Source: Glycine soja | Lineage: Eukaryota; Streptophyta; Magnoliopsida; Fabales; Fabaceae | Assembly (NCBI RefSeq): GCF_004193775.1 | Contig: NC_041012.1 | Location: 14,591,223-14,655,222 of the forward strand | Direction of reading: 5' to 3' | DNA length: 64,000 bases | Part shown: piece after piece, positions 1 through 11,050 of the stretch | How the letters are laid out: every line of letters starts with the position of its first letter | Numbering within the stretch: position 1 is the first letter of the stretch | Notes under the pieces: generated by a model | Database searches by the model: none | Told to the model about the DNA's origin: nothing | The model's input: only the letters and a program-made list of their open reading frames with translations | Made by a program: the position numbers and the translations under genes

Positions 1-1
1 T

Positions 2-1298
2 ACTTTCTCTCATGTAGTCAAAATCATCATTGTTCGTCTGTTTCTTGCTATGGCTGCTATTCGTCACTGGCCCCTCCATCAGCTTGATATTAAAAATGCC
101 TTCCTCCACGGTGATCTTGAGAAGGATATTTATATGGAGCAACCTCCTGGGTTTGTTGCTCAGGGGGAGTATGACCTTGTGTGTAAGCTTCACCGATCTC
201 TTTATGGGTTGAAGCAATCTACTCGAGCTTGGTTTGGTAAATTTAGTCATGTTGTTCAACTTTTTGGACTGAAACGAAGTGAAGCTGATCACTCTATTTT
301 TTACTGTCATACATCTCCTGGAAAATGTGTTTATCTTATGGTTTATGTTGATGATATAGTGATTACAAGGAATGATACTACTAAGATCACCCAGCTAAAA
401 GAGTACTTATTCAGTCATTTCCAGACCAAAGATTTGGGATATTTGAAATATTTCCTTGGTATTGAAGTGGCTCAATCAGGAGATGGTGTTGTGATCTCTC
501 AAAGGAAGTATGTTCTTGATATTTTAGAAGAAACTGGTATGCAAAATTGTAGACTTGTTGAAAGCCCTATGGATCCAAATCTAAAGCTCATGGCAGATCA
601 AAGTGAAGTTTATCCTGACCCCGAGAGATATAGGAGGCTTGTGGGAAAACTCATTTACCTCACCATTACTAGACCTGATATCTTCTTTGTTGTGGGAGTG
701 GTTAGCCAATTTATGCAAAATCCTCATTTGGACCATTGGAATGCTGTCATGCGTATTCTGAGATATGTTAAGAGAGCTCCTGGACAAAGGTTGTTGTATG
801 AAGACAAGGGTAATATGCAACTATCGGGATATTGTGATGCTGATTGGGCTGGCTATCCCATGGATAGGAGGTCTACATCAGGCTATTGTGTCTTCATTGG
901 AGGAAATCTTATCTCTTGGAAAAGCAAGAAACAAATTGTTGTCGCTCGGTCCAGTGCAGAAGCTGAATATCGATCTATGGCTATGGTTACTTGTGAACTC
1001 GTGGATTAAACAATTTTTGCAAGAATTGAGGTTCTGTGAAGAGTTGCAAATGAAGTTGCATTGTGATAATCAGGCTGTTCTTCATATTGCCTCAAACCCA
1101 GTCTTTCACGAAAGGACTAAGCACATAGAGATTGATTGTCATTTCATTCGAGAGAAGCTTCTGTCCAAGGAGATTGTCACTGAGTTCATTGGTTCTGATG
1201 ATCAGCCAGCGAATATTTTGACTAAGTCCTTAAGAGGACCCAAAATTCAGACTATTTGTTCCAAGCTTGGTACATATGATTTATATACTCCAACTTGA
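2..1298 (+). pseudogene. Ty1/copia pol fragment: reverse transcriptase to RNase H, frameshifted
   Basis: This is the 3' half of a Ty1/copia polyprotein, entering from the left window edge in an open frame from base 2. Reverse transcriptase signs include QLDIKNAFLHGDL, the LYGLKQ block and the catalytic YVDDIVIT. RNase H follows, with YCDADWAG, ISWKSKKQ, SSAEAEYRSM, then HCDNQAV and the TKHIEID block. The frame breaks near 1000-1003, where one extra base turns an expected EL-W-IKQFLQEL into a stop at 1007-1009. Reading resumes in the next frame and ends at the TGA at 1296-1298. The break makes this copy non-functional. Family-level identity is certain; the lineage within copia was not determined. 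Confidence 0.93.
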
Positions 1299-1305
1299 GG
1301 GGGAG

Positions 1306-1494
1306 TGTTGAATATTTTAGTATTTATCTATGTTTGGTAGCTTAGTTGGTAAGCTTTATTTAGAAGGCAGCAGTGAATTGTCACTGTTAATAGTCCGTCT
1401 CTCTCTCTCTTGTGTCTTGTATATATGTATCATTTTGAAATCAATAAAAACTAAGAGAGAAAGTGAGAAATTTCTCAACTCACCTCAGTCTTCA
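1306..1494 (+). repeat. Copia 3' LTR with polypurine tract
   Basis: A purine tract (GAGGGGGAG, 1297-1305) lies just after the pol stop and is followed at 1306 by TGTTGAATATTTTAG, the usual TG start of an LTR. The LTR has a CT-rich stretch and an AATAAA-like signal (1442-1447). The right border is set at a CA at 1493-1494 by guesswork. The partner LTR lies outside the window, so the border and target duplication cannot be verified. Confidence 0.7.
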
Positions 1495-2210
1495 AGTTGT
1501 TGGAAAAGTTTGTGTGGTTTCTGATACTGCGATCCTATGTGCTGTGTTAGACTTGAGGGTCTATGGCCATTGTCTTCTCAGAGATTTCCTAATTTCGTAT
1601 TTGAAGATTTTGAATTAATAGTAGATGAAAGAGTTGCTCTTATTAATTTGTGGACCTCACGGTCCCAATTTCTAAATGAGTGCATTTACCATATTTCCTG
1701 CCATTCCCAATACATTTGCAATATTTTGCATATAATAAACTCTAAATTGCTTTTTAAATTTGGACCACTGTGTATCATTTTATCTCCAAAAACCTTGTAA
1801 TCTGTTACCTTTGGCCAGTTTATATTTAATATTAAAATAAATTTGGTATTAGTTGCCTTTAGTGAAGACTAAGGAGGAAAGAGTGGTACAGAGCATGTGT
1901 GTAATATGCGAAAAAAGACAAGCAAATATTTATGCCATTAGGACATTGGCAAATTGAGTGATTAAGTATGCCATTGAGAGATGAAAAACTTAATCTTATT
2001 TTTAGGATATTTTACTCCTACGGAAGATTAGAACAAATCTATAATATATATATATATAATTTTTGAATTTTTTAATATATATCGAGTCAAACTGGACTAA
2101 TTACTGACCCACCGATTGGACCACTGACCCATTGACCTACTTCTCCAATTGGGTCAATGATGGGACCGGGTTTCATAACATTAAAAGTATGAGTTTAACG
2201 CCTATGCATT
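1495..2210. other. A/T-rich spacer, no gene seen
   Basis: Only short chance reading frames are present. A 90-base patch around 2080-2175 with repeated GACCCA/TTGACC words resembles the degenerate ends of a plant MITE, but no matching terminal repeat was found. Confidence 0.5.
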
Positions 2211-2352
2211 GATAGTGTAAAGTAATTTTACACTGTTATTCAATTATAAATCACCGCTTGAATTACTCTAAGATAATTATTTTAAAAGTCAACAAAGTTA
2301 TTATGCATGGTGAGTTGTGATTGAATGACTGTGTAAAACTTTTTACACTATG
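2211..2352. mobile_element. MITE with about 40-bp imperfect terminal inverted repeats
   Basis: The left end GATAGTGTAAAGTAATTTTA and the right end ACTTTTTACACTATG are inverted copies, and the pairing continues inward (ATTCAATTATAAATCACC against GGTGAGTTGTGATTGAAT). The element is about 142 bp, so nearly the whole of it can fold into a hairpin. A partial relative with GATAGTGTAAAGGGTTTTTA lies at 42536-42610 in the methyltransferase gene intron. The superfamily (Tourist-like is possible) cannot be fixed because the target duplication is unclear. Confidence 0.7.
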
Positions 2353-3108
2353 ACTGTAACCCTTTTTCTCAAAATATATTTCTACATAGTTTTTTTTTAA
2401 GTGCAATGCAGTCTTTTATTTCTCAGATGGTGATGCTGAATTGATGTTATCTTTGCTCACGGGATGGTTATCGTTGGGAATTCTAGTTCTAAATAGCTTC
2501 TGTAATTAATTTGAATTTAACAGTACTAATTCTCTTTGTAGCAACTAGCACCTGCTGGTTGTTTTCCTCTCATGTTACTTTTTTGTTTTCTCTTTTATGA
2601 CTCTTTTTGATGTTCATTGTCCAATAATTGTTCTAGTTGTTATCCTAAATAAGCTGTTAAAACATGAATTTATGCATTGCCTCTTCAAGAAAGTAATGAA
2701 TTTAATGTGTGTACACTCTTTTATTTCTTAGTTCTTATATCAAATATACTTGCTGATTGATATCGGAAATAGCAAACTATATCTTACAGTTTTGATGATT
2801 ATGATGTTTTATTTATTTATTTTTATGTTGGGGGAAGAGAGGGGATTTAATGTTATAAATTCATTCATAATGTCATATTATATTAAAATCATAAAATGGT
2901 AGAAATGAAAAATAATAAAATGAATTCTGTTTTAATAAATTCAAACATAATAATTAATTTCCAAATCCATTTGAATCCCATTTCTTATAATGGGTACAAA
3001 ACATGTGATTTGATTTCTAAATCATTTCAGTTCATATCATTTATCTGTTTTCTAAATCAAATCATTTAGCAATTTAATGTTTCCAAATATGTCCTAATGG
3101 TTATAGTT
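2353..3108. other. Upstream region of TAF7
   Basis: A/T-rich sequence between the MITE and the TAF7 start. It probably holds the promoter and 5' untranslated region, possibly with a leader intron, but no TATA box or splice pair stands out enough to place. Confidence 0.4.
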
Positions 3109-4132
3109 ATGGAGGAGCAATTCATACTTCGAGTTCCACCCAATGTGGCGGAGCGGATAGAGTGTCTTCTGAATGAAAACAATGCTCCTTCATCAGAAGA
3201 CAAGTCACTAGATTTGTCATTTAGTGAGGATGGAAGAAGTGGTACATTTATGATTGGGAATGAACACTTCGCAGCTTCTCTATTGGATCTTCCTTGCGTT
3301 GTTGAATCCTATAATAAGACTTATGATGATAACTCTTTGATTAAGACTGCCGATATTGGCCAGGTCAGATTCAAATAATTCATTCATTCTTAATCATACT
3401 CTTTGATTCATATAACTGCTTACTGCATCCAACTAACAGATGATTATGGTGAGGGAATCTGGTGATGCTGCTCCAGATGTTATTGAGTACAGACATGGCC
3501 TCACTCCACCCATGAGAGATGCTCGCAAGCGTAGATTTCGCAGGGAGCCTGATCTTAATGTATACTTTTCATTCACATAACATAGACATTAACTTGCCTC
3601 TCCGCCTATATATACATGCTCTCATAAATAACTTTTTTTATTATTTTTCCCAATTTTCAGCCTGAGCTTGTCTCCCGTGTTGAGAAAGATCTTCTCAAAA
3701 TCATGGCTGGAGGAACAGCGGACAATCTTGATATCCTTACATCTTTGTTTGTGTCAAATAGCAATTTAGCAAAATTTTCAATCCTTAAATACAAATCTAT
3801 GTTCTCTTTAAAATTAGTAGTTATTGTGATCGTTGCTGTTGCTTATTTCTTTCCCTTTTACTTATTCCTTTCCTCACTTATAGACATATGGGGTTCATGG
3901 GATAAACTAGAGTCTCTATTTGCATCAGTGAAAATAACTCAACTTTGGTTATTTCCTTGACTGAGATTCACATGTGGAAGCAGCTGAGCAAGAGGAAGGG
4001 GATGAGAATGCCCGAGGTGCCAATAAAAAAGCTGCACCTAAGCCTGCACCAAAACATGATGCTCCAGAGAATCTTACTAATGCAGGGGAACTTGACAGGA
4101 GTGATTCTGAGGAATCTGATGACTCAGTCTGA
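3109..4132 (+). CDS. TAF7: TFIID subunit TAF7 (TAFII55 homologue)
   Basis: TAF7 is a subunit of the general transcription factor TFIID in the nucleus; in other eukaryotes it binds TAF1 and restrains its acetyltransferase. Four coding exons join in frame: 3109-3363, 3440-3559, 3661-3730 and 3972-4132, giving 201 residues, close to the roughly 200 known for plant TAF7. The TAFII55 N-terminal domain fills residues 1 to about 145, with EEQFILRVPP at the start, DLSFSEDGRSGTF, LLDLPCVVESYKT-like, the LIKTADIGQMIMV block and EYRHGLTPPMRDARKRRFRR. The tail is acidic and Ser-rich and ends SDSEESDDSV. An ATG four codons upstream (3097) is in frame; 3109 is preferred because family members start MEEQ. 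Introns 1 and 2 are GT-AG, while intron 3 is a U12-type AT-AC intron. No disabling change was seen. Confidence 0.93.
3731..3971 (+). other. U12-type AT-AC intron (intron 3 of TAF7)
   Basis: The exon 3/4 join has no GT-AG solution that keeps the frame. The intron begins ATATCCTT at 3731, matching the U12 5' splice-site consensus. TTCCTTGAC at 3953-3961 is a perfect U12 branch-site match (TTCCTTRAC), 11 bases before an AC 3' end at 3970-3971. Joining 3730 to 3972 gives NLD-VEAAEQEEGDE and an open frame to the TAF7 stop. Confidence 0.92.
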
Positions 4133-4659
4133 CCAAATCCACTACCAAATGAATATTTATATCACAATGATGAAATGAAAATCTGTATAGTATAACTTTT
4201 GCAGTTAAATCTGAATTCCATTCACTCTTAAAAATCTCACCTACAGTAGTTTTCCTTTGTAGGTGATTTGTATGCACCGTTCTTGTATATTTTACAAATT
4301 ATGCATTTTCTTGCTATCTTTTACAAATCGTGCATTTTCTTGCCTAATGTTTTGTGGTATACCTTTTTGATAGTTAACCTTTGAGGTCCTAATTTCCTCC
4401 GGATGAGTAAGGGTAAGCATGTGTTCAACTAAAGCCATTTTGTTTGTTTTCCTTATCTAGGGCAGCATGAGGGATATGAAATTGGATACTTGATTGGTTT
4501 CTTGATATTGACTCTTTATGGAGGTTGTTTAGAGACCCACGGTTAATCCTTACTTTATATCCAACGGTTACTAATAGTTAAAGTATAAAATAAATATTTA
4601 AATAATTAGTTATGAGTGGTTGATATGTGGCGGTAGATAATTCTCAAACTAGTTTTGAT
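4133..4659. other. TAF7 3' region and spacer
   Basis: Probable TAF7 3' untranslated region and A/T-rich spacer. A short word (TACAAATYRTGCATTTTCTTGC) is repeated at 4293 and 4322. The last eight bases (GTTTTGAT, 4652-4659) are the left target duplication of the next element. No gene is seen. Confidence 0.5.
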
Positions 4660-5889
4660 TAGAGGTGCGTAAACGGGTCCAGGTTCATGGATTGGTGCGC
4701 GGGTTACAGATCAATCTTTTTTAAATAGTCTATGGTTATATCATATTTTTTGGTTCACGCTCGCTTAACTCGTGGATTATGTGGGTTTGGCCCGCGGGGT
4801 CCGCAGGTTGTCCGCAGTCTGCATTAGGTTTGATTTGTGTGATTTTGATCCAATTATATCAGGTTTGATTTTTTCTTTTTCAATTTAATTTTTTTTAAAT
4901 GACAAATAAAGAAATATATTAGTCAAGATAAAGATTTAAAGATAAAAATAAGATTTAAATTAAAAGATGATAAAGATAAAAAAGGATAAGATAAGAAAAA
5001 TAAAAGATAATAGAAATAAAAGATTCAGATAAAAAAATATAAGTGATAACATGCTAAAAATCTTGCTTTTTGATTTTTTTTCAATCTTTTTTTAATCTAT
5101 CATTTTCATATTTGCAAGTCATAAATAATAAAAATATCAATTTTTATCATCTAAGCTAAAAATAATTGTTAAATAAATATTTTTGAAGATATTTCAATAT
5201 ATTTTTATTATAAAAAATAACTCAAATCATATTGAGCAATTATTATTGTAGCAGGCCAAGAACACTTTTTCTTTTTATGGTTTTTCTCCACCACGTACTC
5301 ATGCACGTGCGCAAAGTCATACGACTCTTTCCCCTTACAAGGAAAACAAAACGCGATCCACACTCACGTAATCACGCGATACACAACAACGACACAGCCT
5401 CGGCCCACCACCGCGCCACCACACAAAGTACATCTCTTCTCTCTCTAGAATTTGTTTTTATCCTATTTTTGTTATGGCTGATTCATTGATGTTGTACTCT
5501 CTTAAATGTGGAGATGAAGAAAACTCAAACTACTTCAAATATGGAATCATTTGTTGTTAGAAATGTTTAAATTTCATATTTTAGATTTATTGCTTGGACT
5601 TTCTCTTGTTAAGACATTATTTATTTTATTGATGTAATTGACTAATTATTGAGATTTTATTTACATCTGTATTGAACTTAATTTGATTGTATTGTATTTT
5701 ATTAAAATTGATTTTTTTTAAAACTAAGCCCGCGGACCGACCCGTTTGACCCGTGGGATCCGCGGGGCGGGGACAGACCAATTTATTTGGTTTTGTAAGA
5801 AGTGGGGCGGACTGACCCGGTTCGTTGCCAATACGAACTTATGCAAATGGGTCTTACGTGCGACGGATCGACCTACTTACCTACCCCTA
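4660..5889. mobile_element. Non-autonomous hAT-type DNA transposon, 1.23 kb
   Basis: Termini TAGAGGTGCGTAAACGGGTC and, inverted, TAGGGGTAGGTAAGTAGGTC match over most of about 20 bases. The flanks GTTTTGAT (4652-4659) and ATTTTGAT (5890-5897) agree at 7 of 8 bases, as expected for an 8-bp hAT duplication. Subterminal CCCGCGG/GACCCG words are typical of plant hAT non-autonomous families. The interior is A/T-rich, except for a GC-rich patch at 5285-5440 followed by a CT-rich leader-like stretch and ATGGCTGATTC (5474). No transposase frame is present. Confidence 0.85.
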
Positions 5890-6146
5890 ATTTTGATAGC
5901 CTATTTTTTGATCGATCGAGATCGTAATTGAGAATGTGTGGTAATAATAAAATATGTAGTTACGTTACATGCAAGTTTGAAATGAATCTTGTAACTGGGA
6001 TCATTGTTCTCTCTCCACATTCATCTAAAGTAAAAACATCATTAACGTGGATTTGGAATGGATGTTGCTTTATAACGTTCCAAACACGAAGTCGTAAAAT
6101 ACGCGTGTATGTGGAGAAAGTAATTTAGAAATGACATTACTCACTA

Positions 6147-6683
6147 TGACATTGCTATGTACACCTAGTGAAATTACAAGTATACCCAATAATTTTATAA
6201 TCTTCTCATTTTGTCCTTCCATAAAAGGATTATCGATAACCAATTAAGCTAATAGGCCAATTATATTATAAAATAAATAATGTTGTTATATATAACACTA
6301 ATTTTTTTAATGTATATTTATTGCGCATGTAAATTTAAATAATAAATTGTGACAATCAATTTTGATATAACTCATACAAATTATTTAATCAGTATATTTT
6401 TATAAATAAAAAATATTTACTATTAAAAAAATTAATTTATTAATAAATTAAAAAAATATTTTTGAAAAAAATATATTTACGGATCACGTAATCCGTATAA
6501 GTTAACTAGTATGGATCACATGATCCATATGAGTCATACGGATTAACTCATACGGATTACATAATCCGTATAACTCATATGGATCATGTAATCTGTAAAA
6601 ATAAAAAACCTTTAAGGATATTTTTAGAATTTTATTTTAATGTTGGATGCTAAGCAATATGCCTAGTGCACCTAGCAAAGCCC
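6147..6683. mobile_element. Mutator-like non-autonomous element (537 bp) with exact 9-bp duplication
   Basis: The flanks are a perfect TACTCACTA on both sides (6138-6146 and 6684-6692), the 9-bp length typical of Mutator-like elements. The ends TGACATTGCTATGTACAC and, inverted, GGGCTTTGCTAGGTGCAC match at 13 of 18. The right part (6480-6600) is a run of forward and inverted ATACGGATTA / GGATCACGTAATCC words. The same end and core words occur in the element at 8334-8600. No coding capacity. Confidence 0.85.
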
Positions 6684-8283
6684 TACTCACTACTCATAAA
6701 TTGACTATATTTGTATGTGAACAACAATGACAATGGTTTTCCGTAGGCCCAATCTCTGGTTTGTCTTCTCCAGCTAAACCACTAAATTTCTTCAACTACC
6801 TACCTAGAGAATATAAGCTACAATGACCCCATATAGACCATACAAGCACAGAGATCTGAACAAAAAGTATGGACCAAAAAAACAATTCATGAAATTGCAA
6901 TGTAAAACCATGTGACCTTCGGGTCATGACAACACCAGAGCAAAAAATACACTAATAAACGATATCACATACTGAAGTGTGGGCACTTGCAGGTTCAAAC
7001 CAGCTCCAATTGGACTAGTCCAAGGGCTGTAGAAGATATGTTTTTCCATAAGCACAGACCAAGAATTAAACATGATCACATGCTTAATGGACAAGGTTAT
7101 TTACTAAACATGTCAGACTATTTTGATATCTGTTCTAATTTTTAATAAAGTATAGTTTAGGCAGGCTGCAGACCACAATCACAATCCCATTCATATGGTA
7201 TTTATAATATAATAATAGCAACCATCACCACTCTACTCTTCTAAGATTAAGCTTATATCTTTTCCTTACACGACTTTGAAACTTGATAATGCATTTGTTC
7301 CACAACTCCCAACTGATTCAGTGTTCTGTTGTTTTGGGGGTTTATGAGAGAGTAGAGAAAAAGATATTAATGTTCAGGGAAGCTAACAATATTTCATTAA
7401 AACAGCTCTATATAAAGAGCATAAATCATGTCAGTTACATCCCTTAATTTTAGGCATAACAACAACATTTAAAATTTAAAAAAAGAATCTGTAATTCCTA
7501 AAATCTGAAATGTGGACAAAAGGAAACAAACTCCTAAAAAATAGAAAAGAAACTTCTGTATGTTGGCAGCTGTTATTGACACACTGCAACAAAGTGTTCA
7601 ATTCAGTAGGCACACTAATCTTTCAGCAACTCATCTACCTTGTTTAACCAAATGATATAAATATCAGGGGAGAACATAACAAAGTGGACCTGAATTTTAT
7701 TTTTTAAAACGCAATTACATATTCTAAAACCTTAATCACAGAAACATCATCTTATAGATACAAACTTTATCAATCAGATTCCAACTTTTCAAATAAAGCA
7801 ACAGGTTACCTTGCCTCATTTCATAATTCTATATAGTATTTACAAGTGCATAATTCTATATAGTATTTACAAGTGCAAGGATATTTGGAACCACAAATTT
7901 GGGAATTGATTTAAATAAATGCTATCTTTCCTGAAAAGTTACAAAACAGTAATTGATTTGATTTTTAAATAAAATATATTTGCAAAGTTCTGAAATAGTA
8001 ATTAACATGATTTTGAACTAAAATCCTTTGCAAAGTTGTTTAAAAAGAATATTTGATTTTTTAAAATATTTTGATTTCAGTTCTACATATATCTAAGATT
8101 CCACTCAAATCTAGTTAGCTTTGACTGGATTTAATTACTAAATCATATCATATAAATTCCCCCTTTCAGTGATTCCAAGCACAGTGGAATTGAAGTATAG
8201 GGCTGCACTAGGGTCTTAAATTTGTCAAACTTCAATGAAACTCAAAGGCAAACCCGCAGTCATATCAAAATTAAGACCAAATG
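6684..8283. other. Spacer, includes a 27-bp tandem duplication
   Basis: No convincing exon was found on either strand. It may hold the lost 3' part of the macro-domain pseudogene. A 27-bp unit starting CATAATTCTATATAG is exactly duplicated at 7822-7848 and 7849-7875. Confidence 0.5.
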
Positions 8284-8333
8284 TGTTGGGCACCGAACTC
8301 CGGGCCTAATTGAAGGGACAGCACGGCATGCTT

Positions 8334-8600
8334 GGGTGATGCTAGGTGCACCAGCTATATTGTTTGTGCACCCAACATTTTTTGTTAATTTCAAAATTAT
8401 CCTATATTAAAGGTACACGAGTTCGAGGTTAATTCATATGATTTGTACGGATAAACTTGATCCATAAATATAATTTAAACAGACAGATCAAATTGATCCG
8501 TATGACTCATACGGATCAACTTGAGTGAAAGGTATTTTTACTCATTTATTTAAAATATTGGATGCATCAATAATAATGTTAGGTGCACCTAACATCACCC
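8334..8600. mobile_element. Mutator-like MITE (267 bp) inside the macro-domain pseudogene
   Basis: The termini GGGTGATGCTAGGTGCACC and GGTGCACCTAACATCACCC are inverted repeats with one mismatch in 19. The 9-bp flanks GGCATGCTT (8325-8333) and GACATGCTT (8601-8609) differ at one base. The interior carries inverted ATACGGATCAACTTGATCC-like words shared with the element at 6147-6683. It interrupts reading of the macro domain. Confidence 0.88.
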
Positions 8601-9040
8601 GACATGCTTTAACAAGGTGCCTGCGGCCCTGTATATAGCTGAAAGCAAGGGTCACACACCCATTAAAACAAAAGAAATGCCACTAAGACACTATTTGGTA
8701 CAGTCTTTCTAACACACTCAATGAAGATCATGCATAACTTCTCCTTATTTAATGAATCTCACTCATGATAATTGTCAAATTTTTAATAAATTTTAACCAA
8801 AATAATCCATCAATTTCATCCTTAGAGTCCTACTCTCTTACACAGTCGGTAAAGACTCCACCAAACTAAAATAATTGTATGAGTAATTCTTGAGTATTAG
8901 AAATCATGCTAGTCTTTAAGTATTGAAAAATTCTTCAAATTAGTCCCCTCAATGTTAGTAAAATATATCAAATTAGAGACTAAAATGTCAATACTTTAGG
9001 CACTATTTATATAATTCATTATTTTAAAGACTAAAGACTA

Positions 9041-9235
9041 CTCCCTCCATTATTAAATATAAGAAAAAAAAGAAGCATGTAACACTAACTAAAAAAAAGT
9101 TAGTTAATCATATTTAATTACACCAATTTTAATTAAAAAGTATTTTTTCCCAACTTATCCTATCAAAAGTAAGATATAGTTAGTTAAAAAAATTATATTT
9201 TAAAACTTTTTTTATATATTTAAGACTAAAGGGAG
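9041..9235. mobile_element. Stowaway-like (Tc1/mariner) MITE
   Basis: It begins CTCCCTCCATTATTAAATAT and ends TAAGACTAAAGGGAG, inverted copies of the common plant Stowaway end. It is bounded by TA on both sides (9039-9040, 9236-9237). It lies in the intron between exons A and B of the macro-domain pseudogene. Confidence 0.82.
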
Positions 9236-9523
9236 TATTTTAGAAGACAAAAGATAGTGTAGTACCCCTCCTCAACAACAAGAGGAATAAATACTTATTA
9301 ATTTGTTGGTTCACGACTGCATCAACCACATTTGTCTACGATTTGTCCTAATATCAACCAACAAAGTGACAAAACCGCAATGTGGCCATGACCTCAACCG
9401 ATATTTAAAACCCTGATTTTTTACTACCAAATTAACTATATATAAAGCATTATTATCCACAAGAAATGAGTTACCTCCATCAGCACCACCACTCCCAAGC
9501 ATTTTCTTGTTAGCAGGATTTAC

Positions 9524-11050
9524 ATGCAGGAGAAAGGAGATCATGCAATTCATGTGAGATTCTAATAGTAGAGAAGAAAATACTGAGAGAGGAACGGTTT
9601 ACAAAATACTATTGACTAATTTAAACTTATTAAAATATATTTCTTTTCTTCATATATACAAGATCCAATTATCTAATTCATTAAAATTAAGGAAAATGGT
9701 TAACTTAGTTGATAGTAATAATTTTATCTTAAATTTATAAAAAAAATTAAATTGTCATTCTCATTAATATTTCTCTTTTCTTCTTCTTTTAACGAGAAGT
9801 ATTTCTAATATAATAATTAAAGTAAGAAATACCATAAATTCTGATAAAAAGAAAGTAACAATTAATCAATTCAAAAGTGGGCTTAAATAGGGATGATAAA
9901 GTCTAGCTAAATCATATGGGTCCCACAAAAATATCCGCAAACACACATACACACCCATGCACGCATACACACATATATTATAATTATAATATGTCAGTTA
10001 AGTAAATAATATATGTTATATATATAATTTTTTGTGAAAAAATAATTATGCTATTGGTAGTTTTAATTATTGTTTTTATAGTTTAATTCTTAGTCTTCTT
10101 TCTAATAGTATTAGGGGACCAAAGAAATATATTGATTTGGGAGATAAGTGTTTGTAAAATATGAAGAAGTTGATTCTGATGATTGGGTCAAATATCCTAT
10201 TCATTTGTTTTTTTTTTAAATTTATATTATATAATTATAAGCTAATTAATTTTATTATATTCTTTTTAATAGGTCTTATGGAATATTGTCACAACATGAT
10301 GACCAAGTTTAATTAGAGTTTTTATTGAGTGATTGGAATATTAACTTTAAGAATCATTATATTAGATGATTATTTTTGTAATGATTATTTATGACTTGAG
10401 TTTGGATAAACTAGTGTTATGTTTGTTTGTTTGTTTTTAATATTATGTATGAATATTTTTAATGTTATGTTTTATAAATTTAAGAATGTATTTTTAATTT
10501 ATCTATCATAATTGTTTTGATTATTTTTTATTGATTGATTAACTTTATACACAAGTGTAGGTCGCGGGTATAAGTATTAGTATATCAACAAGTATGAGGG
10601 TGGAGATTAAAGTTGCCTTTGATGCTTATTTGGCTCCCTCAATCTGTCTGCAAAAAGTGAACTTTGTTGTCCATAATTTCATTTCGGGTAGCTCTCATTC
10701 TCATTTGCTTGGTTGAGATATGTTCTTACTGAATTTGGCAAGATTTGTTCATGGTGGTGTTCTTTCGTGAGTCTCTTCATGGACAGTAGGGGTACCAGCA
10801 AAGACACTGCAACGCTCAAATTAGAGATGCAAATGTATGCAAACGTCAATATGTGAGTAGGTTACTTTCCTCTAATAAAAGATACTTTTTGGTATAAGGA
10901 TTTGTATCTTTATCTTTTGATTAAGAGATAAAATTTTCCTCTTATCTTATTTGAATCTCTCCGATATTTAGTATCTGAGTAGGTTACTTGACGGATCGAC
11001 CTCTGAGTAAAGTGATTTTCTGAGTTCGAGTAGAACATGATATTATTACC
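9524..11050. other. A/T-rich spacer, no gene seen
   Basis: Sequence of low complexity with ACACAC/ATAT stretches near 9945-10020. The part from 10560 to 10900 is less A/T-rich and may be transposon-derived, but no protein match was recognised on either strand. Confidence 0.45.

Larger units (their letters stand above)
8284..9523 (-). pseudogene. Macro-domain (Appr-1''-p processing type) pseudogene, split by a transposon
   Basis: Three minus-strand pieces match the N-terminal half of a plant macro domain, a fold that binds ADP-ribose and related ligands. Exon A (9523-9475) encodes VNPANKKMLGSGGADG, the ligand-binding loop region (family form NAANERMLGGGGVDG), and ends at a GT donor. Exon B starts after an AG at 8638 and gives AIYRAAG, matching the family AIHRAAGP. 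It is interrupted at 8600 by a Mutator-like element; beyond that, 8333-8284 gives ACRAVPSIRPGVRCPT. The exon A/B phase fits exactly, but the frames before and after the insertion disagree by one base and PEL-like residues are missing. The C-terminal half was not found. A Stowaway MITE sits in the A/B intron. Dead gene; the parent family is judged by motif only. Confidence 0.72.

Noticed and set aside
6480..6600. ATACGGAT repeats as a CRISPR-like array
   Set aside because: Words alternate in orientation with irregular spacing and no unique spacers, inside a MULE-like element of a plant genome.
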